From contig URFM01000013.1 of NCBI GenBank assembly GCA_900547035.1, positions 1 to 64,000 on the forward strand: 64,000 nt of DNA, read 5' to 3'. A model generated the notes under the pieces. The model had not been told where the DNA came from and searched no databases. It worked only from the letters and a program-made list of their open reading frames with translations. This DNA comes from an uncultured Clostridium sp. (GTDB lineage Bacteria; Bacillota; Clostridia; Lachnospirales; Lachnospiraceae). Each line of letters starts with the position of its first letter. Positions within the stretch are counted from its first letter, which is position 1. A program made the translations under genes and the position numbers. This document shows, in pieces, positions 8,376 to 16,461 of the stretch.

Positions 8376-9725
8376 TTACAGCCTCTTTAAAAGGGCTTCT
8401 CTCTGCTCTTCATAACCAGGTTTTTCCAAAAGAGCAAACATGTTTTTCTTATAGCTTTCAACGCCGGGCTGGTTAAAGGGATTGATTCCCAAAATATAGC
8501 CGCTGACGCCGCAGGCAAATTCATAGAAGTAGAACAGCTCGCCCAGGTAGAATTCGTTCTGCTCGGGAACGTCGATGCGCAGATTCGGAACCTGGCCGTC
8601 GGTATGAGCCAGAATAGTGCCGTTCATGGCGCTCTTATTGACAAAGTCGATGCTCTTGCCGGCCAGATAATTCATGCCATCCGTATCCACTTCTTCTTCC
8701 TTTAACAAAATCTCTTCCGGAGATTCCTCCACATTGATCACGGTCTCAAACATGATCCTGGCTCCGTCCTGGATGAACTGACCCATGGAATGCAGGTCCG
8801 TGGTCAGGTCAACGGAGGCTGGGAAAATACCTCTCTGGTCCTTGCCCTCGCTCTCGCCGAAAAGCTGCTTCCACCACTCGGAAATATAGTGAAGACTGGG
8901 TTCATAGTTAGCTGTAATTTCAACCTGTTTGCCTTTGCGCAGCAAAATATTGCGGACTGCAGCATACTGAAGGGCTCCATTGCTCTCATAGGGACGCTCC
9001 AAGGCCTTCTGACGGGCAGAAGCCGCTCCCTCCATCAGTTTATCAATATCCGCACCGCTTACTGCGATGGGCAGAAGTCCTACTGCCGTCAACACGGAAT
9101 AGCGGCCGCCTACATCATCGGGAACTACAAATTCCTCATATCCCTCCTGGTCAGCCAGGTTCTTTAAGGCTCCCTTTGCGCGATCCGTGGTAGCGTAGAT
9201 TCTCTTATTTGCTTCCTCTCTTCCATACTTTTCAATGAGCATCTCCTTGAACACCCGGAAAGCGATCGCCGGCTCCGTGGTAGTTCCGGATTTGGAGATA
9301 ATATTAATGGAAAAATCTTTTCCTTCCAGCACCTGCTTTAAATCATGGATGTATTTGCTGCTGATGCTGTTTCCAACAAAATAGATTTCCGGAGTCTTGC
9401 GAACTCCCTTAGGTAATACATTATAAAAGCTGTGAGATAAGAACTCGATGGCGGCCCGGGCTCCCAGATAGGAACCGCCGATTCCGATTACCAGCAGCAC
9501 ATCGGAATCCTGCTGAATTTTGGCTGCAGCCTCTTTGATTCTGGCAAATTCTTCTTTGTCATAATTAACCGGAAGATCAATCCATCCCAGGAAGTCATTT
9601 CCTGCTCCTGTTTTAGCAAGAAGCGTGTCCTTTGCGGCGAGAACAGTAGTTTTGAAATTTTCCATCTCTTCCGCAGAAACAAAACCGGCCGCCTTGGAAT
9701 AATCGAATGTTACTTCTTTTCCCAT
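8376..9725 (-). CDS. pgi: Glucose-6-phosphate isomerase
   Basis: A 449-residue phosphoglucose isomerase, the usual length for Gram-positive forms. It interconverts glucose-6-phosphate and fructose-6-phosphate in the cytoplasm. Motifs seen: [11 protein letters not shown] near residue 75, [15 protein letters not shown] near 140 (phosphate-binding SIS motif), [14 protein letters not shown] near 205, catalytic Glu region [10 protein letters not shown] near 285, and the C-terminal Lys in ESYKKNMF. The frame extends to 9761, but the ATG at 9725 gives the normal N-terminus [12 protein letters not shown] with AAAGGAG upstream. A good promoter lies at 9811-9839. Confidence 0.96.
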   Translation of the reverse strand: MGKEVTFDYSKAAGFVSAEEMENFKTTVLAAKDTLLAKTGAGNDFLGWIDLPVNYDKEEFARIKEAAAKIQQDSDVLLVIGIGGSYLGARAAIEFLSHSFYNVLPKGVRKTPEIYFVGNSISSKYIHDLKQVLEGKDFSINIISKSGTTTEPAIAFRVFKEMLIEKYGREEANKRIYATTDRAKGALKNLADQEGYEEFVVPDDVGGRYSVLTAVGLLPIAVSGADIDKLMEGAASARQKALERPYESNGALQYAAVRNILLRKGKQVEITANYEPSLHYISEWWKQLFGESEGKDQRGIFPASVDLTTDLHSMGQFIQDGARIMFETVINVEESPEEILLKEEEVDTDGMNYLAGKSIDFVNKSAMNGTILAHTDGQVPNLRIDVPEQNEFYLGELFYFYEFACGVSGYILGINPFNQPGVESYKKNMFALLEKPGYEEQREALLKRL

Positions 9726-9810
9726 AACTTTTTGCTCTCCTTTTCTTATGTTCATGAACAACCATGTCCATGAAATCTATGTCATGCAGTTTCGGGACTG
9801 CCTTTTCCCC

Positions 9811-9839
9811 ATTATAACACATTTCCCTTTTAATTGCGA
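9811..9839 (-). promoter_or_regulatory. Sigma-A promoter of pgi
   Basis: On the minus strand, TCGCAA (9834-9839), 17-bp spacer, TATAAT (9811-9816). It lies about 85 bases upstream of the pgi start codon. Confidence 0.65.
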
Positions 9840-9907
9840 TAGAAGGACGGTAAAAAATGGAAGTTATTTCTGTATAATTTCCCAATTTTTGTTCTTTTCA
9901 GAACTTC

Positions 9908-10669
9908 TCACGAAATAAACTCCTTCAGCAGCTCCCCCAGTACCCGTTTTTGCTCCGGATTCAGCTCCTGGAGCCAATTTTCACCGCTCTTTTCCACCTC
10001 TCCGCCCTTTGATTGATCCTTTATTTTTTCACGGCTGGCCGCCGCCTGCTCTATACTTCTCCTGGCTTGTCCACGGCGTTCTCTGCCGATGGTACGGACC
10101 AAATTTCCAGGTTTTTCTACTGTCTCGCCCGCAGCCGCGCCAATTTCCGAGGTTTCTCTGGCCATTCTGGGCCACATTACATTTTCCAGATAATCCTGCA
10201 GGCAGGTCAGGAGCTGCTGTCTGCGGGATTCCAAATTCACTCCATAATCTACGAACATGGTCAGCATTCCGCTCAAAATTCCTACTGCTCCGTACAGCAC
10301 AATATAATAGTTATCGCTTCTATACCAATAGGCCCCAAAAGCTGCCGCTCCCCCGGCCAGGAAACACAAAAGCGTCAGCTGTCCTGCCAGGTTGTCCACT
10401 CCTTTCAATGAAAAGCCCAGCATCTTCAGGCCGTAAAGCTGCTTTTCCAGATATACCCGGGTATTATTCATTCCCTGATTCATCCGATAGGTATCCTCCG
10501 CATTCTGCTTTAAAGCGCGCAGGCATTTGTTTTTCGTCAGCGCAAGGTTGGCGCTCTCCCTGATTAGTCCTTTGTAGAAGCTTCCCGCCATCATTCTGAC
10601 TAAAATTCCGGCCAGGCAAATGGCTGCCAGCACATACAGTGCCTTTCCTGTTTGTAAAACATTCATCAT
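9908..10669 (-). CDS. Hypothetical membrane protein, 253 aa
   Basis: A 253-residue protein with one N-terminal transmembrane helix (about residues 10-27), a soluble stretch to about 90, two further helices (about 95-115 and 120-143) and a long charged C-terminal region rich in Glu, Lys and Arg. AGGGGAG stands before the paired ATGs at 10669 and 10666. A TATAAT box and an inverted repeat lie upstream. No family is recognised; it lies between pgi and the nucleosidase gene on the same strand but has its own promoter-like region. Confidence 0.7.
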   Translation of the reverse strand: MMNVLQTGKALYVLAAICLAGILVRMMAGSFYKGLIRESANLALTKNKCLRALKQNAEDTYRMNQGMNNTRVYLEKQLYGLKMLGFSLKGVDNLAGQLTLLCFLAGGAAAFGAYWYRSDNYYIVLYGAVGILSGMLTMFVDYGVNLESRRQQLLTCLQDYLENVMWPRMARETSEIGAAAGETVEKPGNLVRTIGRERRGQARRSIEQAAASREKIKDQSKGGEVEKSGENWLQELNPEQKRVLGELLKEFIS

Positions 10670-10700
10670 AAAAAAGCTCCCCTTTCTTCCCGGATCATAC

Positions 10701-10738
10701 TCCGTAGTTGTTTTTTGCTCCTACATTATAACTACGGA
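10701..10738. promoter_or_regulatory. Inverted repeat framing a -10 box
   Basis: TCCGTAGTT at 10701-10709 and AACTACGGA at 10730-10738 are perfect 9-bp arms. On the minus strand a TATAAT (10725-10730) overlaps the repeat edge, so a bound protein would block transcription of the 253-residue membrane protein gene. One arm would lie upstream of the transcription start, so this is more likely a DNA operator than an RNA hairpin. Confidence 0.5.
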
Positions 10739-10809
10739 TTTGTCCTTTGGGAAGTTCAGAGAGCCTAGAATCGTTCGTCAAATTCTCCCTTTATTCGATT
10801 CTTAACTGA

Positions 10810-11508
10810 TTATTCTTCATAACACCGGATCATTTCCAGCATCAGGTTCACGGAATGTATGATAGCCTGAGCCTCAAATGTGGGATAATCCACATTGGCG
10901 CTGTTGTCCGCTTTGTCGGAAATCGCCCGGATGATTAGAAAGGGAATCCCATTTAAGTAAGCTGCCTGGGCAATGGCCGCTCCTTCCATTTCTGTGCAGT
11001 ACCCATGAAAGGTTTCTATCAGCCAGTCCTTCTTTTTCTGGTCCGAAATGAACTGATCTCCGCTGACTACCCTGCCTTCATAGGTATGAATTTCCGGATT
11101 CACCCGTCCGCAGCATTCCTTTGCCAAAGCCAGCAGCTTCGGATCCGCAGGGAAGGACAGCACATCCATTCTTGGAATCTGGCCTGCGGGATAGCCGAAA
11201 TTGGTAGCGTCCATATCGTGCTGAAGGGCATCCGTGGACAGCACAATGTCCCCAATATCGATTTTCGCCATCAGTGAACCGGCAATACCTGTATTGACAA
11301 TTCCGCTGACCTGGTAGCGGTCTGCCAGAATCTGGGTGCAGACTGCAGCATTTACCTTTCCTATGCCGGAACGAACTACAACTACGCTTTTCCCTTCAAA
11401 GTTTCCTTTATAAAAATCCATCCCCCCAAAGGTCTGTACCTCTACATTCTCCAGCCTTTCCTTAATCTTAGCCACTTCCTCGTCCATGGCCCCTATAATT
11501 CCTAACAT
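10810..11508 (-). CDS. mtnN: 5'-methylthioadenosine/S-adenosylhomocysteine nucleosidase
   Basis: A 232-residue nucleosidase of the PNP/MTAN fold, starting MLGIIGAMDEE as MtnN proteins do. It hydrolyses MTA and SAH to adenine plus the thioribose sugar in the cytoplasm, serving methionine salvage and autoinducer-2 precursor formation. Visible motifs: SGIGKVNAA near 47, NTGIAGSL near 72, the catalytic region CTEMEGAAIAQ near 170, and RAISDKAD with the catalytic Asp near 196. GGAGG precedes the ATG, and a good promoter lies at 11547-11575. Confidence 0.96.
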   Translation of the reverse strand: MLGIIGAMDEEVAKIKERLENVEVQTFGGMDFYKGNFEGKSVVVVRSGIGKVNAAVCTQILADRYQVSGIVNTGIAGSLMAKIDIGDIVLSTDALQHDMDATNFGYPAGQIPRMDVLSFPADPKLLALAKECCGRVNPEIHTYEGRVVSGDQFISDQKKKDWLIETFHGYCTEMEGAAIAQAAYLNGIPFLIIRAISDKADNSANVDYPTFEAQAIIHSVNLMLEMIRCYEE

Positions 11509-11546
11509 GCCCTGTCCTCCTTTGATGTTTTTGCAGTCACAGACCC

Positions 11547-11575
11547 ATTATACCAATTTTTTCCCCTATGCGCAA
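11547..11575 (-). promoter_or_regulatory. Sigma-A promoter of mtnN
   Basis: Minus strand TTGCGC (11570-11575), 17-bp spacer, TATAAT (11547-11552), about 40 bases upstream of the start codon. Confidence 0.7.
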
Positions 11576-11638
11576 TGAAAGACGCCTCCCACAGCACGGA
11601 GAAATCCTTTCAAAACCTGTTCAAAACCCTGGATTTAC

Positions 11639-11668
11639 TTGACATTTCCGTGGAAATTCGCATATAAT
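11639..11668 (+). promoter_or_regulatory. Consensus sigma-A promoter of the TSCPD gene
   Basis: TTGACA (11639-11644), 18-bp spacer, TATAAT (11663-11668). A small dyad ATTTCC-GT-GGAAAT lies inside the spacer and may be an operator. Confidence 0.8.
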
Positions 11669-11704
11669 CTCATATGGATTTTATATGATCAGGAGGCAAT
11701 ACCG

Positions 11705-11959
11705 ATGAATTATAAAACAAAGGGCGTTTGTTCCCGTGAAATAACCTTTGACGTTCAGGACCATAAGGTGGTTAACGTACATTTTAACGGCGGCTGCTCT
11801 GGTAATACCCAGGGATTGTCCCGTCTTGTAGAAGGGATGGATATTGACGAGGCTATCCATCGGCTGGAAGGAATTAAATGCGGATTTAAACCTACTTCCT
11901 GTCCGGATCAGCTGGCCCAGGCCCTGAAGGAGTATGAAGCTGGATTAAATTGTTCATAG
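11705..11959 (+). CDS. TSCPD domain-containing protein (TIGR03905-like), 84 aa
   Basis: An 84-residue stand-alone TSCPD domain protein with the defining motif PTSCPDQLAQAL near the C-terminus and the earlier FNGGCSGNTQGL. The same domain forms the C-terminal tail of class II ribonucleotide reductases and is thought to bind metal or redox partners through its Cys residues. The frame runs further upstream, but AGGAGG lies 8 bases before the ATG at 11705. Exact biochemical role of the stand-alone form is not established. Confidence 0.88.
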   Translation: MNYKTKGVCSREITFDVQDHKVVNVHFNGGCSGNTQGLSRLVEGMDIDEAIHRLEGIKCGFKPTSCPDQLAQALKEYEAGLNCS

Positions 11960-11968
11960 CAGGCTATT

Positions 11969-12022
11969 AAAAATCCCCGCGTCATGTTGCCTGGACTCAG
12001 GCAACAGCGTGGGGATTTTCTT
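11969..12022. terminator. Rho-independent terminator
   Basis: Outer arms AAAATCCCC/GGGGATTTT and an inner 8-bp arm pair GTTGCCTG/CAGGCAAC form one long hairpin between the TSCPD gene and the convergent secreted-protein gene. A-run and T-run on both sides suit both directions. Confidence 0.85.
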
Positions 12023-12045
12023 TGCAGTAAATTCTGCTTGGGGGG

Positions 12046-12558
12046 TTACTGGATTAATACGCCATCCGTTACAGGTCCAAAACCTTCCATCACGCCGTCC
12101 TTTACTGCAGCATAGGAGCCGCGCAAGCGATAGTAATGACCGGTCGGATAGCCGGTTAAGGTGAACGCTACTAATTCAAAAGTTAGCCCATCGGGATAAT
12201 CTTCCGCATAAAATTCAAAATCGAAAGAATCTACTTGCTCCCATTCATTTTCTCCTACCTGCCTATCTAAATAAATAGTCATATAAAGTTCGTCTATTTC
12301 TGTACTCATATAGGCATGCCCAACCACACCAATTTCTCCATTTTCGTTTTCAATTTTAAGATCTGCCGCAGAAAAAAATACTCCTCTAGGAGTTTTTTGC
12401 ACCATATCAATACTCTCATCTACTTGCGCCGGCAATAAAACTGAATCTGCATCAATTGATGTATATTGTTCTGTCAAATTACTATTCGCAAACGTTGGAG
12501 TCACTGTCAATGTAGCGAATGCACAAACCATGCTCAATAATTTTATTGCTTTTTTCAT
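12046..12558 (-). CDS. Secreted protein, possibly DUF6147-like, 170 aa
   Basis: A 170-residue protein with an N-terminal signal peptide (MKKAIKLLSMVCAFATLTVT, then a TPTFAN cleavage region near residue 24). The mature part is beta-rich and carries TPRGVFFSAADLKIENENG and later GHYYRLRGSYAAV. These resemble, by eye, small exported clostridial proteins of the DUF6147 type that contain RG-start and SY/GY motifs. It lies 35 bases downstream of the anti-sigma-like gene and is probably cotranscribed, so it may be a target or signal of that system. Function unknown. Confidence 0.72.
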   Translation of the reverse strand: MKKAIKLLSMVCAFATLTVTPTFANSNLTEQYTSIDADSVLLPAQVDESIDMVQKTPRGVFFSAADLKIENENGEIGVVGHAYMSTEIDELYMTIYLDRQVGENEWEQVDSFDFEFYAEDYPDGLTFELVAFTLTGYPTGHYYRLRGSYAAVKDGVMEGFGPVTDGVLIQ

Positions 12559-12593
12559 CTGTATCTTTGCTCCTTCTTATATAACCTATAACC

Positions 12594-13391
12594 TTATTCA
12601 AAACGATTTAAATTTTCTAATATGTTAATAAACTCCTCTTCTGGTAGTTCACCAATAAGCCCACAGACTATATCTTGATCTGTAAAATAAGCTTCAAACT
12701 TTATTGTACCGCTTTCTGTAATTTCCCGCCTTAATGCAATATCTTTACCAAACCATTTATTATAAATCTCTTGGTATATTTGAGCATCAGATTTAAAATT
12801 AACTGAGGTTTCCCTTTTATTATTTAGGCAAGACAAATACAGCATGGCTCCCTTATATTCGAATTCGACAACAGCCTCACCTTTAACAAGCGATAAACCA
12901 GAGAAAACCATGCCTGGAGGTATATACCCCAGTTTCACTGGCTTAATCCCCAACTCTTTCTCAATCACCTCATATGCTTCCTCTTCCCCATTCACCTCCT
13001 GAATTGCCAAATCATTATTGAACACAATATCTCCCTTGATTCCTCCACGACTCCTTTCGCGATAAAAATATGTCTTCGTTCCCCAGGCTACCAGACAGGC
13101 GCTTCCAGTCATAAGGCAGGCCGCAACCGCAATAGCCGCTGCTCTCCTCCATGAAAAACGGCGCACTTTCCCCCTTTTACCCTTCTGAGACTCCTGACGT
13201 TCTGCCTGGATATCCTCCCAGATTCGGGTAAACTCGTCCGGGTAAACCTCAAAATCCACCGGAGGCGGGTTCTTTTTCGCTTCTTCCAATTCCTTCAAAA
13301 GCTGTTCATCAGAGCAGCCGTACAGTTTCCGAACCACCTGATCTACGTAACCATAGTCTTCTGCAGAATCTTCCAAATATTTACTTTTCAC
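12594..13391 (-). CDS. DUF4367-type membrane anti-sigma-like protein
   Basis: A 265-residue protein with a cytoplasmic N-terminus (about 80 residues, acidic then basic), one transmembrane helix at about 83-105 and an extracytoplasmic C-terminal domain. The pattern YEVIEKELGIKPVKLGYIPPGM near residue 145 resembles DUF4367 domains, which are commonly encoded beside ECF-type sigma factors in Clostridia. The candidate sigma factor is at 14632-15177 on the same strand, but murG on the opposite strand lies between them. It probably binds that sigma factor; this is inference from family and position. Confidence 0.7.
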   Translation of the reverse strand: MKSKYLEDSAEDYGYVDQVVRKLYGCSDEQLLKELEEAKKNPPPVDFEVYPDEFTRIWEDIQAERQESQKGKRGKVRRFSWRRAAAIAVAACLMTGSACLVAWGTKTYFYRERSRGGIKGDIVFNNDLAIQEVNGEEEAYEVIEKELGIKPVKLGYIPPGMVFSGLSLVKGEAVVEFEYKGAMLYLSCLNNKRETSVNFKSDAQIYQEIYNKWFGKDIALRREITESGTIKFEAYFTDQDIVCGLIGELPEEEFINILENLNRFE

Positions 13392-13440
13392 TTAAAAGGC
13401 CTCTTAATCTTTTCTCCTAAAGTTCCCAATCGCTTTAGGG

Positions 13441-13471
13441 TTGACTTTTCTAAATTTGCGCTTACTATAAT
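13441..13471 (+). promoter_or_regulatory. Probable promoter of murG
   Basis: TTGACT (13441-13446) and TATAAT (13466-13471) with a long 19-bp spacer, about 59 bases before the murG start. Directly upstream is a 7-bp hairpin CCTAAAG/CTTTAGG. Confidence 0.5.
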
Positions 13472-13529
13472 ATATAACGACGGGATTTTTTATTTTCCCC
13501 GCCTGAATTTCAATTTTTTTGGAGGTCTT

Positions 13530-14603
13530 ATGAAAAAAATCATCCTTACCGGAGGCGGCACTGCCGGACATGTCACCCCCAATCTGGCCCTGATCCCTTC
13601 TTTGAAGGCATTGGATTACGAAATTCGGTATATCGGCTCCTACCAGGGCATTGAAAAGCGCCTGATTGAAAACGCCGGTATTCCTTACGACGGCATTTCA
13701 TCCGGCAAACTGCGCCGCTACCTGGATGTGAAGAATTTCTCCGATCCCTTTCGTGTTCTGAAAGGTTATGCCCAGGCCCTCCGTTTGATTCACCGCTATA
13801 AACCCGATGTAGTATTTTCCAAAGGCGGCTTTGTCTCCGTTCCGGTTGTTCTGGCAGCCAAACACTACAAAGTTCCTGTCATTATTCATGAATCGGATAT
13901 GACCCCAGGGCTTGCCAACAAAATCTGCATCCCATCCGCCGCAAAAGTGTGCTGTAATTTTCCGGAAACGCTGAAATATCTTCCCTCCGATAAGGCAGTC
14001 CTTACCGGTTCTCCCATACGGGCAGAGCTTCTTTCCGGCGACCGGCTCGCCGGACTGTCTTACAGTCACCTTTCCGCTGATCGGCCTGTGATCCTGGTGA
14101 TAGGAGGAAGTCTTGGATCCGTTACGGTTAACGGCGTCATTCGCCGGATTCTTCCCCGTCTGCTGAAGGACTTTCAGGTTATACATATCTGCGGGAAAGG
14201 CAATCTGGATGAGAGCCTGATCGGAACCGCCGGATATGTACAGTATGAATATGTAGATGCTCCTTTAAAGCATCTGTTTGCCGCCGCAGACCTGGTGGTA
14301 TCCAGAGCAGGAGCAAACTCCATCTGCGAGCTTTTAGCGCTGCACAAACCCAATCTGCTGATTCCTCTTTCCGCAGCAGCCAGCCGTGGAGACCAGATTC
14401 TCAACGCAAAATCTTTCGGCGCGCAGGGCTTCAGCAAAGTGCTGGAAGAAGAAGCCCTTACCGAAGACACTCTTTATCAGTCTATTCAGGATCTTTATGA
14501 AAACCGGGCAAAATACATCACCGCCATGGAAGGCAGTTCCCTGACCAATGCAGTGGACACCATTATCTCTTTAATAGAAAACTGCACAGGCTCCCGTTCT
14601 TAA
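13530..14603 (+). CDS. murG: UDP-GlcNAc--lipid I transferase MurG
   Basis: A 357-residue GT28 glycosyltransferase that adds GlcNAc to lipid I on the inner face of the membrane to make lipid II. The N-terminal glycine-rich loop GGGTAGHVTPNLAL is at residues 7-20. KGGFVSVPVVLAAK near 98 is the acceptor-side motif. VIGGSLGSVTVN near 190 and the C-terminal donor site SRAGANSICELLAL near 262 are intact. GGAGG precedes the ATG. It is a stand-alone copy with no other mur or fts genes in view, and it sits inside a sigma/anti-sigma region on the opposite strand. Confidence 0.95.
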   Translation: MKKIILTGGGTAGHVTPNLALIPSLKALDYEIRYIGSYQGIEKRLIENAGIPYDGISSGKLRRYLDVKNFSDPFRVLKGYAQALRLIHRYKPDVVFSKGGFVSVPVVLAAKHYKVPVIIHESDMTPGLANKICIPSAAKVCCNFPETLKYLPSDKAVLTGSPIRAELLSGDRLAGLSYSHLSADRPVILVIGGSLGSVTVNGVIRRILPRLLKDFQVIHICGKGNLDESLIGTAGYVQYEYVDAPLKHLFAAADLVVSRAGANSICELLALHKPNLLIPLSAAASRGDQILNAKSFGAQGFSKVLEEEALTEDTLYQSIQDLYENRAKYITAMEGSSLTNAVDTIISLIENCTGSRS

Positions 14604-14631
14604 TTCGGGGGCCATGCGCAGCAATCTGATC

Positions 14632-15177
14632 TTAAGGCCAGTTGTCATCCTTAATCAGCTTATCCAGATATTTTCGAATCCTCGCAATTCTGGAGTAACA
14701 GGCTTTTTCGGAGATATTTAATATACTGCATACCTCCTCTGTCGGCCGGCCTTCCAGCATTTTCAGCACCACAATCTCTTTCCAGTTCTTGGGCATTTCG
14801 TCAATTTCCTTAAGGAGCGCACGGCATTTCTCATTTCCGATCATCTTATCAACCATCTCCGGCCCCTGATCTGCATCAAAAAATTCATCCTGATAATACC
14901 AGGCATCATCCATGCTGCAGAGTCCATGACGCTTCACGCTTCTGTGATAGTCAATGCAGCGGTTCTTCAGCATCCGGATCAGCAGCTTCTTTCGATCCTC
15001 CTCAGGCAGCTCCATGGAATAGTCCGAACGAGCATAAGCCAGAAACGTGTCATGGATAATATCTTCTATTTCCTCCTTCGGAATATTGCTGCGGTAGGCA
15101 ATGGACCGCAGCACCATGTGGTACTCCTGGTACATCTCTGCAAACTTTTGTTTATATATTTCATCTCCAAAGTTCAT
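14632..15177 (-). CDS. ECF-type RNA polymerase sigma factor
   Basis: A 181-residue sigma-70 family protein. Region 2 is visible as IEDIIHDTFLAYARS followed by LLIRMLKNRCIDYHRS (about residues 37-80). Region 4 is visible as MPKNWKEIVVLKMLEGRPTEEVCSILNISEKACYSRIARIRKYL near the C-terminus. It lacks region 1 and 3, as in group 4 sigma factors. It follows the HIT gene by 21 bases and is probably in a rhomboid-HIT-sigma operon. The DUF4367 protein at 12594 is the likely antagonist, beyond the convergent murG. Target promoters are unknown. Confidence 0.88.
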   Translation of the reverse strand: MNFGDEIYKQKFAEMYQEYHMVLRSIAYRSNIPKEEIEDIIHDTFLAYARSDYSMELPEEDRKKLLIRMLKNRCIDYHRSVKRHGLCSMDDAWYYQDEFFDADQGPEMVDKMIGNEKCRALLKEIDEMPKNWKEIVVLKMLEGRPTEEVCSILNISEKACYSRIARIRKYLDKLIKDDNWP

Positions 15178-15198
15178 ATGTAAAAGCCACCGTTGGGA

Positions 15199-15627
15199 TT
15201 ATTTTCTCGTCTGCATTCCTTCCTGGATCAACCGTGAGGTATCCGCCAGCTCTTCGGGCTCTGCCTTGCCCGGAGTCCAGCTTACCATACACGGTCCATC
15301 CTCATAACGCGGAATAATATGCATATGAAAATGGAATACCGTCTGCCCTGCTGATGTTCCATTGTTCTGAACCAGGTTGAAACCTGTGCAGCCCAAACCC
15401 GTTTTCATGGCGGCACCAATCTTTGCCCCCAGCGGAAGGATCTTTGCTGCTGTTTTTTCATCCAATTCACATACATCCTTAAAATGCTCTTTCGGAAGAA
15501 TCAATGCATGGCCTCTAGATGCCGGTCCTAAGTCCAAAATCACCCGAAACATCTCATCCTCATATACCGTTGTGGATGGGATCTCCCCGTTAGCGATTTT
15601 GCAAAAAATACAGTCTTCCTTTTTCAT
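15199..15627 (-). CDS. HIT-family nucleotide-binding protein
   Basis: A 142-residue Hint-type histidine triad protein. The N-terminus MKKEDCIFCKIANGEIPSTTVYED is typical, with the zinc-type Cys pair. The triad FHFHMHIIPRY lies near residue 98. Such proteins hydrolyse nucleoside phosphoramidates and related AMP-linked compounds. Family length is 110-145 residues, so it is complete. It sits 45 bases after the rhomboid gene and 21 before the sigma factor gene. Confidence 0.94.
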   Translation of the reverse strand: MKKEDCIFCKIANGEIPSTTVYEDEMFRVILDLGPASRGHALILPKEHFKDVCELDEKTAAKILPLGAKIGAAMKTGLGCTGFNLVQNNGTSAGQTVFHFHMHIIPRYEDGPCMVSWTPGKAEPEELADTSRLIQEGMQTRK

Positions 15628-15672
15628 GTTACTCTCCTCCTTCTTTCCGTCCTGTAAGGAATCTTTTTATCT

Positions 15673-16284
15673 TCAAGTACGGCGGCCTTTTTGGGGCCGG
15701 CGGTACATTAAGATACCGAACAATATTCCTGACGCCAACCCGCCAAGATGAGCCCAGTTGTCAATATTGCTGCTGGAAACTCCATAGTACAGGACAATCA
15801 CAAGCATAACCCCCAGCTGTCGTCCTGTTAACTGCTCCAGACGGCCCCGGTTTCTGGCGACCGTCCATACCAGGCCTCCGACCACTCCGAAAATTGCACC
15901 GGATGCCCCGGCTCCCACTACAATCTCCCCCAAATAGCAGTGAATCCCCATTGAAACCAAATTTGCCGCGATTCCGCACAGAAAATAGAATATCAAATAT
16001 TTTATATGCCCCAGAATCCGCTCCAGCTTTTCTCCCAGAATCAGCAGGATCAGCATATTGTTCATCAGATGGCCGGCACCAAAATGCATAAATACGGAGG
16101 TGATCAGACGGCTGTATTGATGCTCTCCCAAAATCAAAGGAGAAAACATAGCTCCGTGGGCAATCATAAAGATGCTGTCCTCTGTAGATCCAATCAGTTC
16201 CAGGTATATAAAAAACAAAATATTCGCCGCCGCGATGGCAGTATTCATATATGCGTTTTTCCCGTATCTGACCGCTTCTTCCAT
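15673..16284 (-). CDS. Rhomboid-family intramembrane serine protease
   Basis: A 203-residue protein with six hydrophobic helices. The rhomboid features are all present: HFGAGHLMNNMLIL in helix 2 (oxyanion His and Asn), the catalytic serine in GAGASGAIFGVVGG near residue 130, and the catalytic His in NWAHLGGLASGILFG near 178. It cleaves membrane-spanning substrates within the bilayer. A GGGGGAA-type SD lies before the ATG at 16284. Its coexpression with an ECF-type sigma factor raises the possibility of a role in regulated proteolysis of the anti-sigma protein, though site-2 proteases are the usual enzymes. Confidence 0.93.
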   Translation of the reverse strand: MEEAVRYGKNAYMNTAIAAANILFFIYLELIGSTEDSIFMIAHGAMFSPLILGEHQYSRLITSVFMHFGAGHLMNNMLILLILGEKLERILGHIKYLIFYFLCGIAANLVSMGIHCYLGEIVVGAGASGAIFGVVGGLVWTVARNRGRLEQLTGRQLGVMLVIVLYYGVSSSNIDNWAHLGGLASGILFGILMYRRPQKGRRT

Positions 16285-16461
16285 GGTTCCCCCGGTTTTT
16301 GAGCGCCTGTCCGGCAGCTGCTTTCAAAAATATCCTGAGCCTATGACATATTCCGATTCCCTGACAAGGCTTTGACAGTTGCTCTTTTAATATAGCATAA
16401 TTGTATATTTATGTAAACACTTTTTCCAAAAGCGGCGTTCCATCCTTCTAAAGACTGTCTT

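Noticed and set aside
16371..16401. TTGACA with a CATAAT on the plus strand
   Set aside because: No plus-strand gene follows; the neighbours are both on the minus strand.
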